This document shows, one piece after another, positions 13,251-21,829 of a DNA stretch of 64,000 nt (positions within the stretch are counted from its first letter, which is position 1; each line of letters begins with the position of its first letter). Source of the DNA: Texas Phoenix palm phytoplasma (GTDB lineage Bacteria; Bacillota_I; Bacilli_A; Acholeplasmatales; Acholeplasmataceae); the NCBI RefSeq assembly GCF_005774685.2, contig NZ_VBRA02000009.1:1-64000 (forward strand), read 5' to 3'. The notes beneath the pieces are model-generated. The model ran no database searches, was not told where the DNA came from, and was given only the letters and a program-made list of their open reading frames with translations. The translations under genes and the position numbers were made by a program.

Positions 13251-14579
13251 TTAAGAATAAATAACATTAGAAGTTTCTGGCATAACATTTACAATACCAG
13301 TTATCAAATTATTACCGTTAGAATTTAAAATATTACTATTAGCATTTATAACATTATCTTTTGTATTATCATAATGTATATAAACTTCATTTGGATGTGG
13401 AGCAGAAGAATTAGGATAATTTTTATCATAATTATTAAAAATATTATCTTTTTTTGAAGATATTTTATGTTTTGAAGAATTATCATCTTTTTTATTGTTT
13501 GCAACCAAACCAACTTTATCTAAAGATGGCGCAGTAACAGAAGAAGTATTAGGTTTCGTCTTTTCATCATTATTATCAACAATATTATCTTTTGTTTCTA
13601 AAGATAATTTATTTTCTGAAAAATTATCATCTTTTTTATTGTTTGCAACCAAACCAACTTTATCTAAAGATGGTGCAGCAGCAGAAGAAGTATTAGGTTT
13701 CGTCTTTTCATCATTATTATCAACAATATTATCTTTTGTTTCTAAAGATAATTTATTTTCTGAAAAATTATCATCTTTTTTATTGTTTGCAACCAAACCA
13801 ACTTTATCTAAAGATGGCGCAGTAGCAAAAAAAGTATTAGGTTTCGTATTTTCATCATTATTATCAACAATAATATTATCTTTTGTTTCTGAAGATAGTT
13901 TATTTTCTGTAAATTTATAATCTTTTTTATTATTAACAGCAAAACCAACTGTACCTGGTAGCATTTGTTGAGGCGAAGAAACATCAGGATAAATTTTACC
14001 ATTATTATTAAAAATATTATCTTTTTCCAAAGATGCTTTATTTTCTATAATTTTATAATCTTTTGGATCTTTTCCAGAAAAATCCATAAAATTATAATTA
14101 TGATATTTTTCAAAACCAATATGTCCTATATTGTTATACATTTCATTACCTATATATAAAGGTGATGTTTTAAGATTTGAAAGATTTTCAAGTTCAGGAA
14201 TTTTAAATTCTTTTTTTTTCGATTTTGAATTATCATCCAATTGATGTTTTTCTTGCATTAAATTAGGTAAAAAATTTTCATTTGTAGAATTTAATTTGAT
14301 TTTATTATCAACAGGAAAATATTCTTTATTAAGTTCTTCATTAACTTTTTCTTCTTTTTTTATTTTTTCAGTTAAAGAATCATCAAAATCATCTATTTTT
14401 TTATTTGTACTTTTTTTATAATAAATTTCCTCATAAAAAGAATCATCTTTGTTTTCAACATTATCTAATTGTATCTTTATTTTGTATTTTAACAAAAAAA
14501 ACAAAAAAAATATAATAATAAAAGAGCAAAAAATAGATATTTTAAAATAATATTTTTTATATTTATTTTCAGTTTGCAT
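13251..14579 (-). CDS. membrane-anchored Asn/Lys/Asp-rich repeat protein, unknown function
   Basis: Not recognised. The 442 residues begin with a short charged N-terminus, one strong hydrophobic segment (about 14-31), then a long hydrophilic, low-complexity region that would lie outside the cell if the segment is a signal anchor. The second half holds tandem units of 48 residues, each containing NNKKD, SENKLS, TKDNI, DNNDE, TKPNT and APSLDK. The two central units are almost identical, the outer units progressively degenerate, and one more distant unit lies before them. This pattern fits a surface protein that changes length by repeat recombination. It sits between the jetA-like gene and engB, with gaps of 185 and 233 nt. 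Confidence 0.75.
   Translation of the reverse strand: MQTENKYKKYYFKISIFCSFIIIFFLFFLLKYKIKIQLDNVENKDDSFYEEIYYKKSTNKKIDDFDDSLTEKIKKEEKVNEELNKEYFPVDNKIKLNSTNENFLPNLMQEKHQLDDNSKSKKKEFKIPELENLSNLKTSPLYIGNEMYNNIGHIGFEKYHNYNFMDFSGKDPKDYKIIENKASLEKDNIFNNNGKIYPDVSSPQQMLPGTVGFAVNNKKDYKFTENKLSSETKDNIIVDNNDENTKPNTFFATAPSLDKVGLVANNKKDDNFSENKLSLETKDNIVDNNDEKTKPNTSSAAAPSLDKVGLVANNKKDDNFSENKLSLETKDNIVDNNDEKTKPNTSSVTAPSLDKVGLVANNKKDDNSSKHKISSKKDNIFNNYDKNYPNSSAPHPNEVYIHYDNTKDNVINANSNILNSNGNNLITGIVNVMPETSNVIYS
13489..13985. repeat. tandem 144-bp coding repeats
   Basis: Near-identical DNA units with a 144-bp period: the marker GCAACCAAACCAACTTTATC recurs at 13501, 13645 and 13789, and a diverged copy starts near 13939. 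The period is a multiple of three and stays in frame in the minus-strand gene. High DNA identity between the central units points to recent duplication or homogenisation. An open frame on the opposite strand is a by-product of the repeats. Confidence 0.9.
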
Positions 14580-14764
14580 TATTTTACAGAAAAAAATCTT
14601 CCTCTCTATACATTATTTTACATCATCAATAATATATATGAGGAAAAATATATAAAAATTTTTTATATAATTTAATTTTATATAAAAAGTATTATTTTAT
14701 AAATTGAATTATTCACACAAAATAATAAAAAAATATTAATAATAATTTTTTTAATATAAATTTA

Positions 14765-16156
14765 TTATTTATTTTTTAACTTTAAAAAAATTAAAAAATT
14801 AGAAAAAGTAACATTATTGCAAGTAACTCTTTTATTTAAAGTTTTAATTTGATAAATATTCTTGTTTTTAAAAACAGAACCAGAAAAAAGATAAATCAAA
14901 ATCAGCCTAGATATGTCTTTATCATTTTTTAAAGACATTTCAGAAGCTTTGACAGGATTTTTAGAATTCAGAATATTTTTAACAAATAAATTAATGTTTT
15001 TTTTATCATAAAAATAATCTCTTTCTAAAAATATTTTTTTCTTTTTGTTCAAATTATTTTTAATTTCTATAGAAAATAAATCTAATGAAGAAACCATTAA
15101 ATTAGATTTTTGCGCTCTAGGTTTATATAAAGAAAATTTATCTAAATTTTTAATTTCACAAAGATTTAAAAAATCATTATTAATTTGTTCCCCTCGAAGA
15201 AGAAGTTTAATAGCATCGTACAAAATATATTTATTACTATTTTTTTTATTTTCAAAAAATAAAATTTTTTCACAAGCAATTTGCAAATATTGTTCATTTT
15301 TTTGATCTATTACAACCATAATTTGATCTATCAATTGCAAATTATCTTTTATATTTCTAAATTCATTTATTACATTTTCATAAGATTCTTCTTCAGAAAC
15401 ATTATTTATTATTTTAAATTGTTTTGTAAGTAATTTTATATATTCAGGTTCATTATCTATTTGTTGTAAAAAAAAATTAATTTTCCTACGATATTTAAAA
15501 AAATTGTCAGTAGTTTTCAACAAATAATAAGAAGAATCAAAAAAATTTTTTTTATAATCTAACAATAATTGCTCTAATACATTCTGAACATTATTATGAA
15601 AATTAGTATTTATTAATTGATGATAAAAACGATAAATATTAGCTTTCAAAACTTTTAATTTTATCAAAAGACTTTGAGTTTTTAAAGAAGATTCTTTAAA
15701 AGTAACATAATTTTTTTCAGATAAAAACAACTTTAAAAGAGAATAAATACTATAAATATTGCCAATAGATTCTGGTTTAATCTTATTAAGAATTTTCTTT
15801 AAAAAATAAATCATTTCCAAACTATAATCAAAAAAATTCAAATTAACAACATAATGATTAATTCTTTCTTCAGCCAACCAACCATTTTTTTTTAAATTAT
15901 TTATCACTTTAAAAGCTTTTTGACGATTATCACTCAATATTTCTATTTTTTTTTCTTCTTCTTCTAAAAAAATTTTTGTTTTATCATTAAAATATTTTTC
16001 TAAAACATCCACTGCTAAAATCTTTTTAATATTTAATTCTTTATCTTCATTAGCTAATGATTCTAAAATCAAAAGACAATCTATATAAATATCTTTATTA
16101 GGAGAAGCAAACAATTGAAAAAAATTTGAAGGAATAATTTTAAATAATCTTGACAT
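14765..16156 (-). CDS. JetA-like protein (DUF5716, Wadjet/MksF kleisin family), orphan
   Basis: A 463-residue, mostly helical, soluble protein. From memory of the family, the N-terminus (SRLFKIIPSNFF, ASPNKDIYIDCLL), the central block with IYRFYHQL and VLEQLLLDYKKNF, the FFKYRRKI segment, and the later IDQKNEQYLQIACEKI region follow the layout of JetA/DUF5716 proteins. These are about 470 residues and act as the kleisin subunit of Wadjet, an SMC-type system that cuts invading circular DNA. The partners JetB, JetC (SMC ATPase) and JetD (nuclease) are not visible nearby: the next genes are a repeat protein downstream and a divergent nitroreductase gene. It may therefore be a relic, work with an SMC encoded elsewhere, or have a new role. 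The assignment rests on eye comparison only. Confidence 0.55.
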   Translation of the reverse strand: MSRLFKIIPSNFFQLFASPNKDIYIDCLLILESLANEDKELNIKKILAVDVLEKYFNDKTKIFLEEEEKKIEILSDNRQKAFKVINNLKKNGWLAEERINHYVVNLNFFDYSLEMIYFLKKILNKIKPESIGNIYSIYSLLKLFLSEKNYVTFKESSLKTQSLLIKLKVLKANIYRFYHQLINTNFHNNVQNVLEQLLLDYKKNFFDSSYYLLKTTDNFFKYRRKINFFLQQIDNEPEYIKLLTKQFKIINNVSEEESYENVINEFRNIKDNLQLIDQIMVVIDQKNEQYLQIACEKILFFENKKNSNKYILYDAIKLLLRGEQINNDFLNLCEIKNLDKFSLYKPRAQKSNLMVSSLDLFSIEIKNNLNKKKKIFLERDYFYDKKNINLFVKNILNSKNPVKASEMSLKNDKDISRLILIYLFSGSVFKNKNIYQIKTLNKRVTCNNVTFSNFLIFLKLKNK

Positions 16157-16360
16157 AATTTATTTTCTTTTTTTATCATTTTTTTAATTTTTATTATTTT
16201 ATTGCTAATAATAATAATAAAATAATAATATGCAACAAAAATTTATCTTTCGATAATATTTTTGTAAAAAAATTTATTTTTTTTATAAAAAATAAAAAAT
16301 ATTGAATTATAAAATTTAAATAGCAAAAAATTAATTTTGAAAATATTAAGGAATACAAAA

Positions 16361-16984
16361 ATGAAAATCGAAACAGTTAGATCATTTCAAAAAAATCATA
16401 AAATTCCTAAAAAAATTTGGGATAAAATTTTCGAAGAAATTCGTTTTACGCCTTCTTCTTTTGATTTACAACCATGGAGATTTTTTATAATAGAAAGTCA
16501 AGAAAAAAAAAATAAATTAAAAAAAATTTTAATAGGTAATAAAAAACAATTAGAAACAAGTTCAGCTATAATTTTACTTTGTTGTTACTTAAAAAAAATT
16601 GAATTAAGCAAATATATTTACCAAAAAAAATTCTTAAATAATCAAATAAATCAAAAAGAAAAAGAAATGATATTGGAAAATATTAAAAATCATTATAACA
16701 AAATTAATGAAAAAAGATTACAAAATGAAACATCTTTTGAAGGAGGTTTAATTTCTTTGCATTTTGCATTGGTTGCGCAAAAATTAAAATATAATATATG
16801 TTTTATGGGAGGTTGTGATTTTGAAAAAATTTACAAATATCTTTCTATTTCAAAAGATTATCTACCATTAATACTAATTGCAATAGGAAAAAAAGAACAA
16901 AATATTGATAAAAAATTAAAAAAAAATCACAAAGAAAAATCTATTTTTAAATTAAAACAAAAAGATTTCGTTAATTTTATATAA
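16361..16984 (+). CDS. nitroreductase-family FMN oxidoreductase
   Basis: A 207-residue protein of the nitroreductase fold, which uses FMN and NAD(P)H to reduce nitro groups, quinones or flavins. The conserved FMN-binding segment PSSFDLQPW lies at residues 31-39, and the C-terminal half has the usual ALVAQKL and PLILIAIGKK elements. The start chosen is ATG 16361, which has AAGGA about 9 nt upstream; an in-frame TTG at 16337 lacks one. It is the only plus-strand gene between the rRNA operon and 45.9 kb, divergent from the jetA-like gene and followed by a strong terminator. The physiological substrate is unknown. Confidence 0.85.
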   Translation: MKIETVRSFQKNHKIPKKIWDKIFEEIRFTPSSFDLQPWRFFIIESQEKKNKLKKILIGNKKQLETSSAIILLCCYLKKIELSKYIYQKKFLNNQINQKEKEMILENIKNHYNKINEKRLQNETSFEGGLISLHFALVAQKLKYNICFMGGCDFEKIYKYLSISKDYLPLILIAIGKKEQNIDKKLKKNHKEKSIFKLKQKDFVNFI

Positions 16985-17018
16985 AAAAATATTATAAATT
17001 AAAAAAATTTCTAACAAC

Positions 17019-17056
17019 AGATATTTTATTTTAAAAAAATAAAATATCTTTTTTTT
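17019..17056 (+). terminator. rho-independent terminator of the nitroreductase gene
   Basis: AGATATTTTATTTT (17019-17032) pairs with the complementary arm ending at 17049, with a 3-nt loop, followed by a run of eight T (17049-17056). The position, 35 nt after the stop codon, fits the plus-strand gene. It also separates that gene from the convergent tmRNA gene. Confidence 0.8.
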
Positions 17057-17379
17057 ATATTATTATTATATTAAAAAAAATGATTAAATAAAAAATTTGT
17101 ATCAAAAAAATAAAAATATAAAATTATTTTTTTAAAATATATTTAATTATTTTTTTTAATTAATAAATAAAAAAATATTTTTTTGGTGGAGATGAGGGGA
17201 GTCGAACCCCTGTACAAAGCTAATTTTATTTTAATCTTTCTACATATTTATTTTGTTTTTTTCAAAAACAAACAAAATTTTTTTTAAAATATAAAAATTT
17301 ATTTTTTTATTAAAAAAATAATTTAAAATTAAAAAATTTAGTTTTAAAAAGTATAAATTATATAATTTATATTAATTTT

Positions 17380-17484
17380 TTAAGCTGTAGCAGTTCCCAT
17401 CATTGGAGAAACATTAGCATTTAAAAAATTAAAACGATAATTATTTTCATCAACCTTTGGTTGATTTACAATTTTATTTTTGCC
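17380..17484 (-). other. tmRNA proteolysis-tag reading frame
   Basis: Reading starts at GGC (17484-17482), directly after AATAACT as in Bacillus-type tmRNAs, and ends at TAA (17380). It encodes 34 residues beginning GKNKIV and ending MMGTATA. The start context is strongly family-like. The length is greater than the common 10-28 residues, and the end differs from the usual LAA or AFA, so a different functional end cannot be excluded. A small hairpin (CAACCAAAGGTTG) lies inside the frame. Confidence 0.65.
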
Positions 17485-17522
17485 AGTTATTATTAACCTC
17501 GAAGTTTTTACTTGCTTAACCA

Positions 17523-18290
17523 ATCGAGATAGAATTAGACCGTTTTTCTATATTACTAGATATTAATCTAAGCCCCTCACACCACCGAACAAGCAAATTT
17601 CCAAGCATTCGGCGGTTAAACAAGTTTTTTTTAAAAACTTGTTTTTCCTCTTTCGCCTTGTAAAGGTTGTTACCCTTTTCCTTGGTGAGTCAGTTCACTT
17701 CTTTATTCCAAAAGAAGCTTTGAATTGCTCACGACTACTATGATTCTGCTTTTTCCTTGCTTCCACAAACTATTCTGTGTTTTTCTTTAAAGAATATTTT
17801 TCTCTAAGATAAGTTTAGGAAGATCGAAGTTACTCTAATTATCTACGTAACTCATTTAGGTATGCAAACCTTTATAATTATTATTCAATCTATATAACAT
17901 TGAAAAATAAGTTAATTCACATAAAGGTAGGTTCAAAGTTAGGTTTAATAATAAAACCCTATGATGTTTTTCTTAAAAACATTGATAATTTAGATATCCA
18001 TATCTTATTTTAAATATCTAATAACTTTGATAAACAGTTACAATTCATTTCTGTTCAGTATATAGTATTTACACCCTTTATTGCATTTAGCCTTCTTTCA
18101 TAAAGGTTATCCTTGTGAGTCATTTTCTTCTTGCGTAATCTTATTGGATATGAATTTCTCCTCAACCCGCTTTTATTCTTTGCTGTAACTTTTGATTCTT
18201 TAGTTTCAAAAGCCAAGAATACGAAGGAACACATTATCATTATGTTCATGATGCGTTAAATCACTAATAATTAGGTATCATTTCGCGCAC
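17523..18290 (-). mobile_element. group II intron copy 1 (ORF-less, in ssrA)
   Basis: The 768-nt element starts GTGCGCGAAATG, matching the group II 5' consensus GTGYG, and ends CTATCTCGAT. Domain V lies at 17581-17616: ACCGCCGAA pairs with TTCGGTGGT around a GAAA loop and is followed by TGTGAGGGG, as in bacterial group II introns. A domain VI-like stem then follows, with an unpaired A eight bases from the 3' end as a candidate branch point. Domain IV, where the reverse transcriptase is normally encoded, is only a short hairpin, so splicing would need a maturase from elsewhere or would be autonomous. Two related copies lie at 60866-61636 and 62174-62930. A 64-codon frame at 18055-18249 overlaps structured RNA and is not a gene. 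Confidence 0.85.
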
Positions 18291-18373
18291 AGACATGCTA
18301 AAAAAAACTACTTTTAGCTTTGGCAACACCAAATTACATCCCCAATTAATATTTTAATATAAAAACATAAAAA

Positions 18374-19933
18374 TTAATTAAAAAAATTTTTTTTTTCAAA
18401 ACGAGGAAATAATTTATTTTCTTTTTTTAATTTTTTATTTTTCGTTAATCCAAAAAAATTTAAACTTTCAAAACTATCTTTTTCAGCTTTAATTTGTTTT
18501 AAAATAATTTCAGCAGTATCAGGTAAAAAAGGTTTTAATAAAACACCTATAAATCTTATCGTTTCTATCAAATTATATAAACAAAAATCCAAATCTTCTA
18601 ATTTATTTTCTTTAATTAAATTCCAAGGTTGATTTAAATCAATATATTTATTACACAATCTACATAATTGCATAATTTTTTCTAAGGATTCACCAACTTT
18701 AAACTCTTTCATCAATTTTTTAATAATAGGTAAAGTTTCTAAAGATTTTTGTGATAAATTAATTTCACATTCTTTTTTAAAATTAGAAATTTTTTTTACT
18801 TTTCCATCACGATATTTAGAAATAAGTCCTATAGTTCTACTTAATAAATTTCCTAATGTATTTACTAAATCAGAATTATAAACTTGAGAAAAAATATCAT
18901 AAGTTATTATTCCATCATCATTATAAGGAATTTCATGTAAAACAAAATATCTAATAGAATCTACTGAAAAAAATTTTAATAAATCTTTTTCATAAATAAC
19001 ATTATTAATAGATTTAGACATTTTTTTATTATTAAATAAAATCCAAGGATGAATTAAAAAATGTTTAGGCAAAGGTAATTCCAAAGCAATCAACAAAATA
19101 GGCCAAATCACAAGATGGAATCTACTAATATCTTTTCCTATAACATGAAGATCGCAAGGCCAGTATTTTAAAAATTTTTTACTTTGTTCTTCTTTTTTTT
19201 TAGTAGGATCGTATCTTAAACCAGTAATATAATTCATCAAAGCATCTACCCATACATAAACTACATGTTTAGGATCAAAATCCAATTCAACTCCCCATTT
19301 AAAAGAAGTACGGGTGATAGATAAATCTGGCAAAGGTTCTTTTAACCAATTTAAAATTTCTTTTTTTCTTTTTTCAGGAAAAATTAAATTATCATTTTTT
19401 TCTAAAAAAATTAAAAACTTTTTTTGATACTTAGATAATTTAAAAAAATAAACCTCTTCTTTTGCCCAAATAGGAGTTTCGCCAGAAGCAGTTTTGCCTT
19501 CTATCAAATCTTTTTCAGAAATATAACTTTCTTCAAAAACAGAATACCATCCTTCATAATTTCCTAAATAAACATCTTTTTGTTCAAAAAATTTTTTTAC
19601 AATTTTTTGAACAATATTCTTATGAAAAGAATCTGTTGTTCTTGCGAAATAATCATATTTAATATTCATTTTCTTGTAAATTTTTTCAATTTCAAAAGAA
19701 AAAAAATCAACATATTCTTTAGGTGTAAAATTTTTTTGAATAGCTTTTTGTTCTATTTTTTGACCATGTTCATCTGTACCAGTTTGAAAATAAACATCAT
19801 AACCATCCATTCTTTTAAAACGAGCTATTACATCTGATAAAATAATTTCATATAAATTACCAATATGAGGCCTAGAAGAAGCATAAACAATAGAAGTAGA
19901 AATATAAAATTTTTTTTTATCTTTTTTATTCAA
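18374..19933 (-). CDS. metG: methionyl-tRNA synthetase
   Basis: Charges initiator and elongator tRNA-Met. The 519 residues carry HIGN (23-26), the QTGTDEHGQKI block and KMSKS near residue 304, and lack the C-terminal tRNA-binding extension found in some MetG proteins. The core length matches the short form. It lies 49 nt downstream of rsmI and 30 nt upstream of the tmRNA gene on the same strand, so ssrA might be read from the same transcript. Confidence 0.95.
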   Translation of the reverse strand: MNKKDKKKFYISTSIVYASSRPHIGNLYEIILSDVIARFKRMDGYDVYFQTGTDEHGQKIEQKAIQKNFTPKEYVDFFSFEIEKIYKKMNIKYDYFARTTDSFHKNIVQKIVKKFFEQKDVYLGNYEGWYSVFEESYISEKDLIEGKTASGETPIWAKEEVYFFKLSKYQKKFLIFLEKNDNLIFPEKRKKEILNWLKEPLPDLSITRTSFKWGVELDFDPKHVVYVWVDALMNYITGLRYDPTKKKEEQSKKFLKYWPCDLHVIGKDISRFHLVIWPILLIALELPLPKHFLIHPWILFNNKKMSKSINNVIYEKDLLKFFSVDSIRYFVLHEIPYNDDGIITYDIFSQVYNSDLVNTLGNLLSRTIGLISKYRDGKVKKISNFKKECEINLSQKSLETLPIIKKLMKEFKVGESLEKIMQLCRLCNKYIDLNQPWNLIKENKLEDLDFCLYNLIETIRFIGVLLKPFLPDTAEIILKQIKAEKDSFESLNFFGLTKNKKLKKENKLFPRFEKKNFFN

Positions 19934-19982
19934 AATACAATTTTAACCTCTTTTTGCTTTTATAAATTTATTTTTTTATTAA

Positions 19983-20831
19983 TCATTTATTTAAAATTTT
20001 ATATTTTTTATAAATTTCTTTTTTAGGAATTTTTCTATATTTTGCAACTTTAGTAAAAGATTCTTTTTCAGAAAAACCTTGTTTTAAAAAAAAATCAATA
20101 TGTTCTTCTAAAGATAATTCTAATTCTAAATACGAAGATTTGTTTTTTTCAATAACTAAAACATATTCTCCTTTTAAAATAAAATCTTGTTTTAAAATTT
20201 CATCAATATCACCATTTATAATAGTTTCGAACTTTTTAGTTAATTCTCGAGAAATAGAAATATTTCTTTTTTTATAAATTTTTGTTATCAAAAATAAAGT
20301 ATCTAATAATCTTTTAGAAGTTTCATAAATAATTATGCTTCCTTCAAAAAAACGATATTTTTTCAAAAAAGATTCTTTTTTTTGTTTTTTTTTAGGCAAA
20401 AATCCTAAAAAACAAAAAGGTAATTCAAAAGAAGACAAAATAAAAGCAGATAAAAAAGCTGAAGCACCAGGAACAGTAGTAACATGAAAACCAGCTTTTT
20501 TAACTTCTTGAACTAAAAACAAACCAGGATCACTTATTAAAGGTGTTCCTGCATCACAAATTAAAGCTAAATCTTTACCTTTTCCTAATAAAAGTAAAAT
20601 TTCTTTAATACGTTTTTTTTCATTATGTTCATAAAAAGAAATTAAAGGAGTTTTTAAATCGTAAAATTTTAATAATTTTCTAGATATTCTAGTATCTTCA
20701 GAAAAAATAACTTCTACTTTTTTCAAAATTTGCAAAGCTCTTAAGCTAATATCAGACATATTACCTATAGGAGTAGAAACTAAATATAAAATAGATTTTT
20801 TTTCAGTAAAAGTTTTTTGTATTATAACCAT
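19983..20831 (-). CDS. rsmI: 16S rRNA (cytidine-1402 2'-O)-methyltransferase
   Basis: Methylates the ribose of C1402 in the 16S decoding site using S-adenosylmethionine. The 282 residues show STPIGNMSDIS near the N-terminus, SEDTR and the CDAGTPLISDPG block typical of RsmI. It works on the same nucleotide as RsmH, also encoded in this window. It sits between holB and metG in one minus-strand run, an arrangement seen in other Firmicutes. Confidence 0.94.
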   Translation of the reverse strand: MVIIQKTFTEKKSILYLVSTPIGNMSDISLRALQILKKVEVIFSEDTRISRKLLKFYDLKTPLISFYEHNEKKRIKEILLLLGKGKDLALICDAGTPLISDPGLFLVQEVKKAGFHVTTVPGASAFLSAFILSSFELPFCFLGFLPKKKQKKESFLKKYRFFEGSIIIYETSKRLLDTLFLITKIYKKRNISISRELTKKFETIINGDIDEILKQDFILKGEYVLVIEKNKSSYLELELSLEEHIDFFLKQGFSEKESFTKVAKYRKIPKKEIYKKYKILNK

Positions 20832-20857
20832 TATAATAATTTTTCAATTTAAAAAAA

Positions 20858-21829
20858 TTAAATTTCCTTCTTAAAAATTTTTTCTATTTTTATAAAAAAA
20901 ATCATAAAACAAACTAAATCATCTAAAATATGATTTTTTTGTTCTAATTCTTTAAAAATATACAAAATATTATTAATTTGCTCAATAGATATTTTATTTT
21001 TATCACAAAAATAATTTAAAATATTTAAAGGAAAAAAAAATTTTAAATTATTTTTTTTATAATTTAAATCTAAAAAAAACATTGTGAAAATAAATAAAAA
21101 ATCTTTAAAAAAAATTTTACATTCTTCTGAAATATTTCTTATAAATAAAAATAATTTTTTTTTATCTAAAAAAAATGGAAAATTATCCAAAAAAAACAAA
21201 AAAAATTTTTTAAAATTACAATAATATGAACTTAATACAAAATTTGATTCTCTAATTTTAGAACGATTAAATAAAAAAATTAAATAATAATCCAAATTTT
21301 CTTTATCAGATTTATTAATTAAAAAATCATCACTTTCTAAATTAAAATTTTTATTATTAATCAAATCTAAAGAAAAAACTTGAGCTCTTGATACAATAGT
21401 AGGTATTAAAAGATAACGATTACTAGTTAATAAAATAAATAAAAAATTTTCATTAACAGGATTTTCTAAAAAATAAAGCAAACTATGAGAAGCTTGATAA
21501 GAAATATTTTCAGCTTTAGCAATTAAACAAACTTTTTTTTTTTGCAAAAAAGAAGTATGAAAAAAATATTTTTGCATATTCAAAATATGTTCTTTTTTGA
21601 TTTCTTCATCTTTTATTCCTAAATGATAAATATTAGGATAACTAAAATTTTCAATCCAATTTCTTAATTTTTCTGATTGGTTTTCAGTTTTCAAAAATTC
21701 ATAAATCAATTCAATAGCAATTTTTTTTTGCTCTATAAATTCTTTTCCTTCTATCAAATAAAAATGAGTTAACTTTTTATTTTTAATAATAATTTTAAAC
21801 CTATTTAATAAATATTTATAATTATTCAT
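20858..21829 (-). CDS. holB: DNA polymerase III delta' subunit (clamp-loader)
   Basis: A 323-residue member of the clamp-loader family, which helps load the beta clamp during replication. The N-terminal part shows YLIEG and later LYFLENP and IPTIVSRAQVFSL, the last matching the SRC-type segment of delta'/gamma proteins. The P-loop is not intact, as expected for delta', which does not hydrolyse ATP. The start ATG overlaps the TGA stop of tmk by four bases (ATGA), so the two are translationally coupled. The C-terminal half is lysine- and phenylalanine-rich and diverged. Confidence 0.85.
   Translation of the reverse strand: MNNYKYLLNRFKIIIKNKKLTHFYLIEGKEFIEQKKIAIELIYEFLKTENQSEKLRNWIENFSYPNIYHLGIKDEEIKKEHILNMQKYFFHTSFLQKKKVCLIAKAENISYQASHSLLYFLENPVNENFLFILLTSNRYLLIPTIVSRAQVFSLDLINNKNFNLESDDFLINKSDKENLDYYLIFLFNRSKIRESNFVLSSYYCNFKKFFLFFLDNFPFFLDKKKLFLFIRNISEECKIFFKDFLFIFTMFFLDLNYKKNNLKFFFPLNILNYFCDKNKISIEQINNILYIFKELEQKNHILDDLVCFMIFFIKIEKIFKKEI

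Larger units (their letters stand above)
17184..18343 (-). ncRNA. ssrA: tmRNA, interrupted by a group II intron
   Basis: Transfer-messenger RNA, which rescues stalled ribosomes and tags the unfinished protein. The 5' end GGGGATG (18337-18343) pairs with CATCTCC next to the encoded CCA (17184-17186). The T arm GGGGTTCGACTCCCC is perfect. CAAAGCTAA in the first exon (18314-18322) pairs exactly with TTAGCTTTG just before the T arm (17215-17223), which is the P2 helix. The resume site AATAACTGGC is followed by an open tag frame. Between these parts lies a 768-nt group II intron (17523-18290); exons of 53 and 339 nt give a normal mature size of 392 nt. It follows metG on the same strand. tmRNA plus SmpB is generally important in reduced genomes, so splicing is expected. 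Confidence 0.88.

Noticed and set aside
13495-13920. A 141-codon plus-strand frame with regular repeats.
   Set aside because: It is the antisense of the 144-bp repeats of the minus-strand gene. The sense strand has a start, a signal anchor and coding-like composition, so the antisense frame is a by-product.
13489-13985. Regular repeats that could suggest a CRISPR array.
   Set aside because: The period is 144 bp with no short repeat/unique spacer pattern, the units are coding and in frame, and no cas genes are present.
18055-18249. A 64-codon frame on the minus strand.
   Set aside because: It lies in conserved structured parts of the group II intron, and the related copies do not keep the frame.
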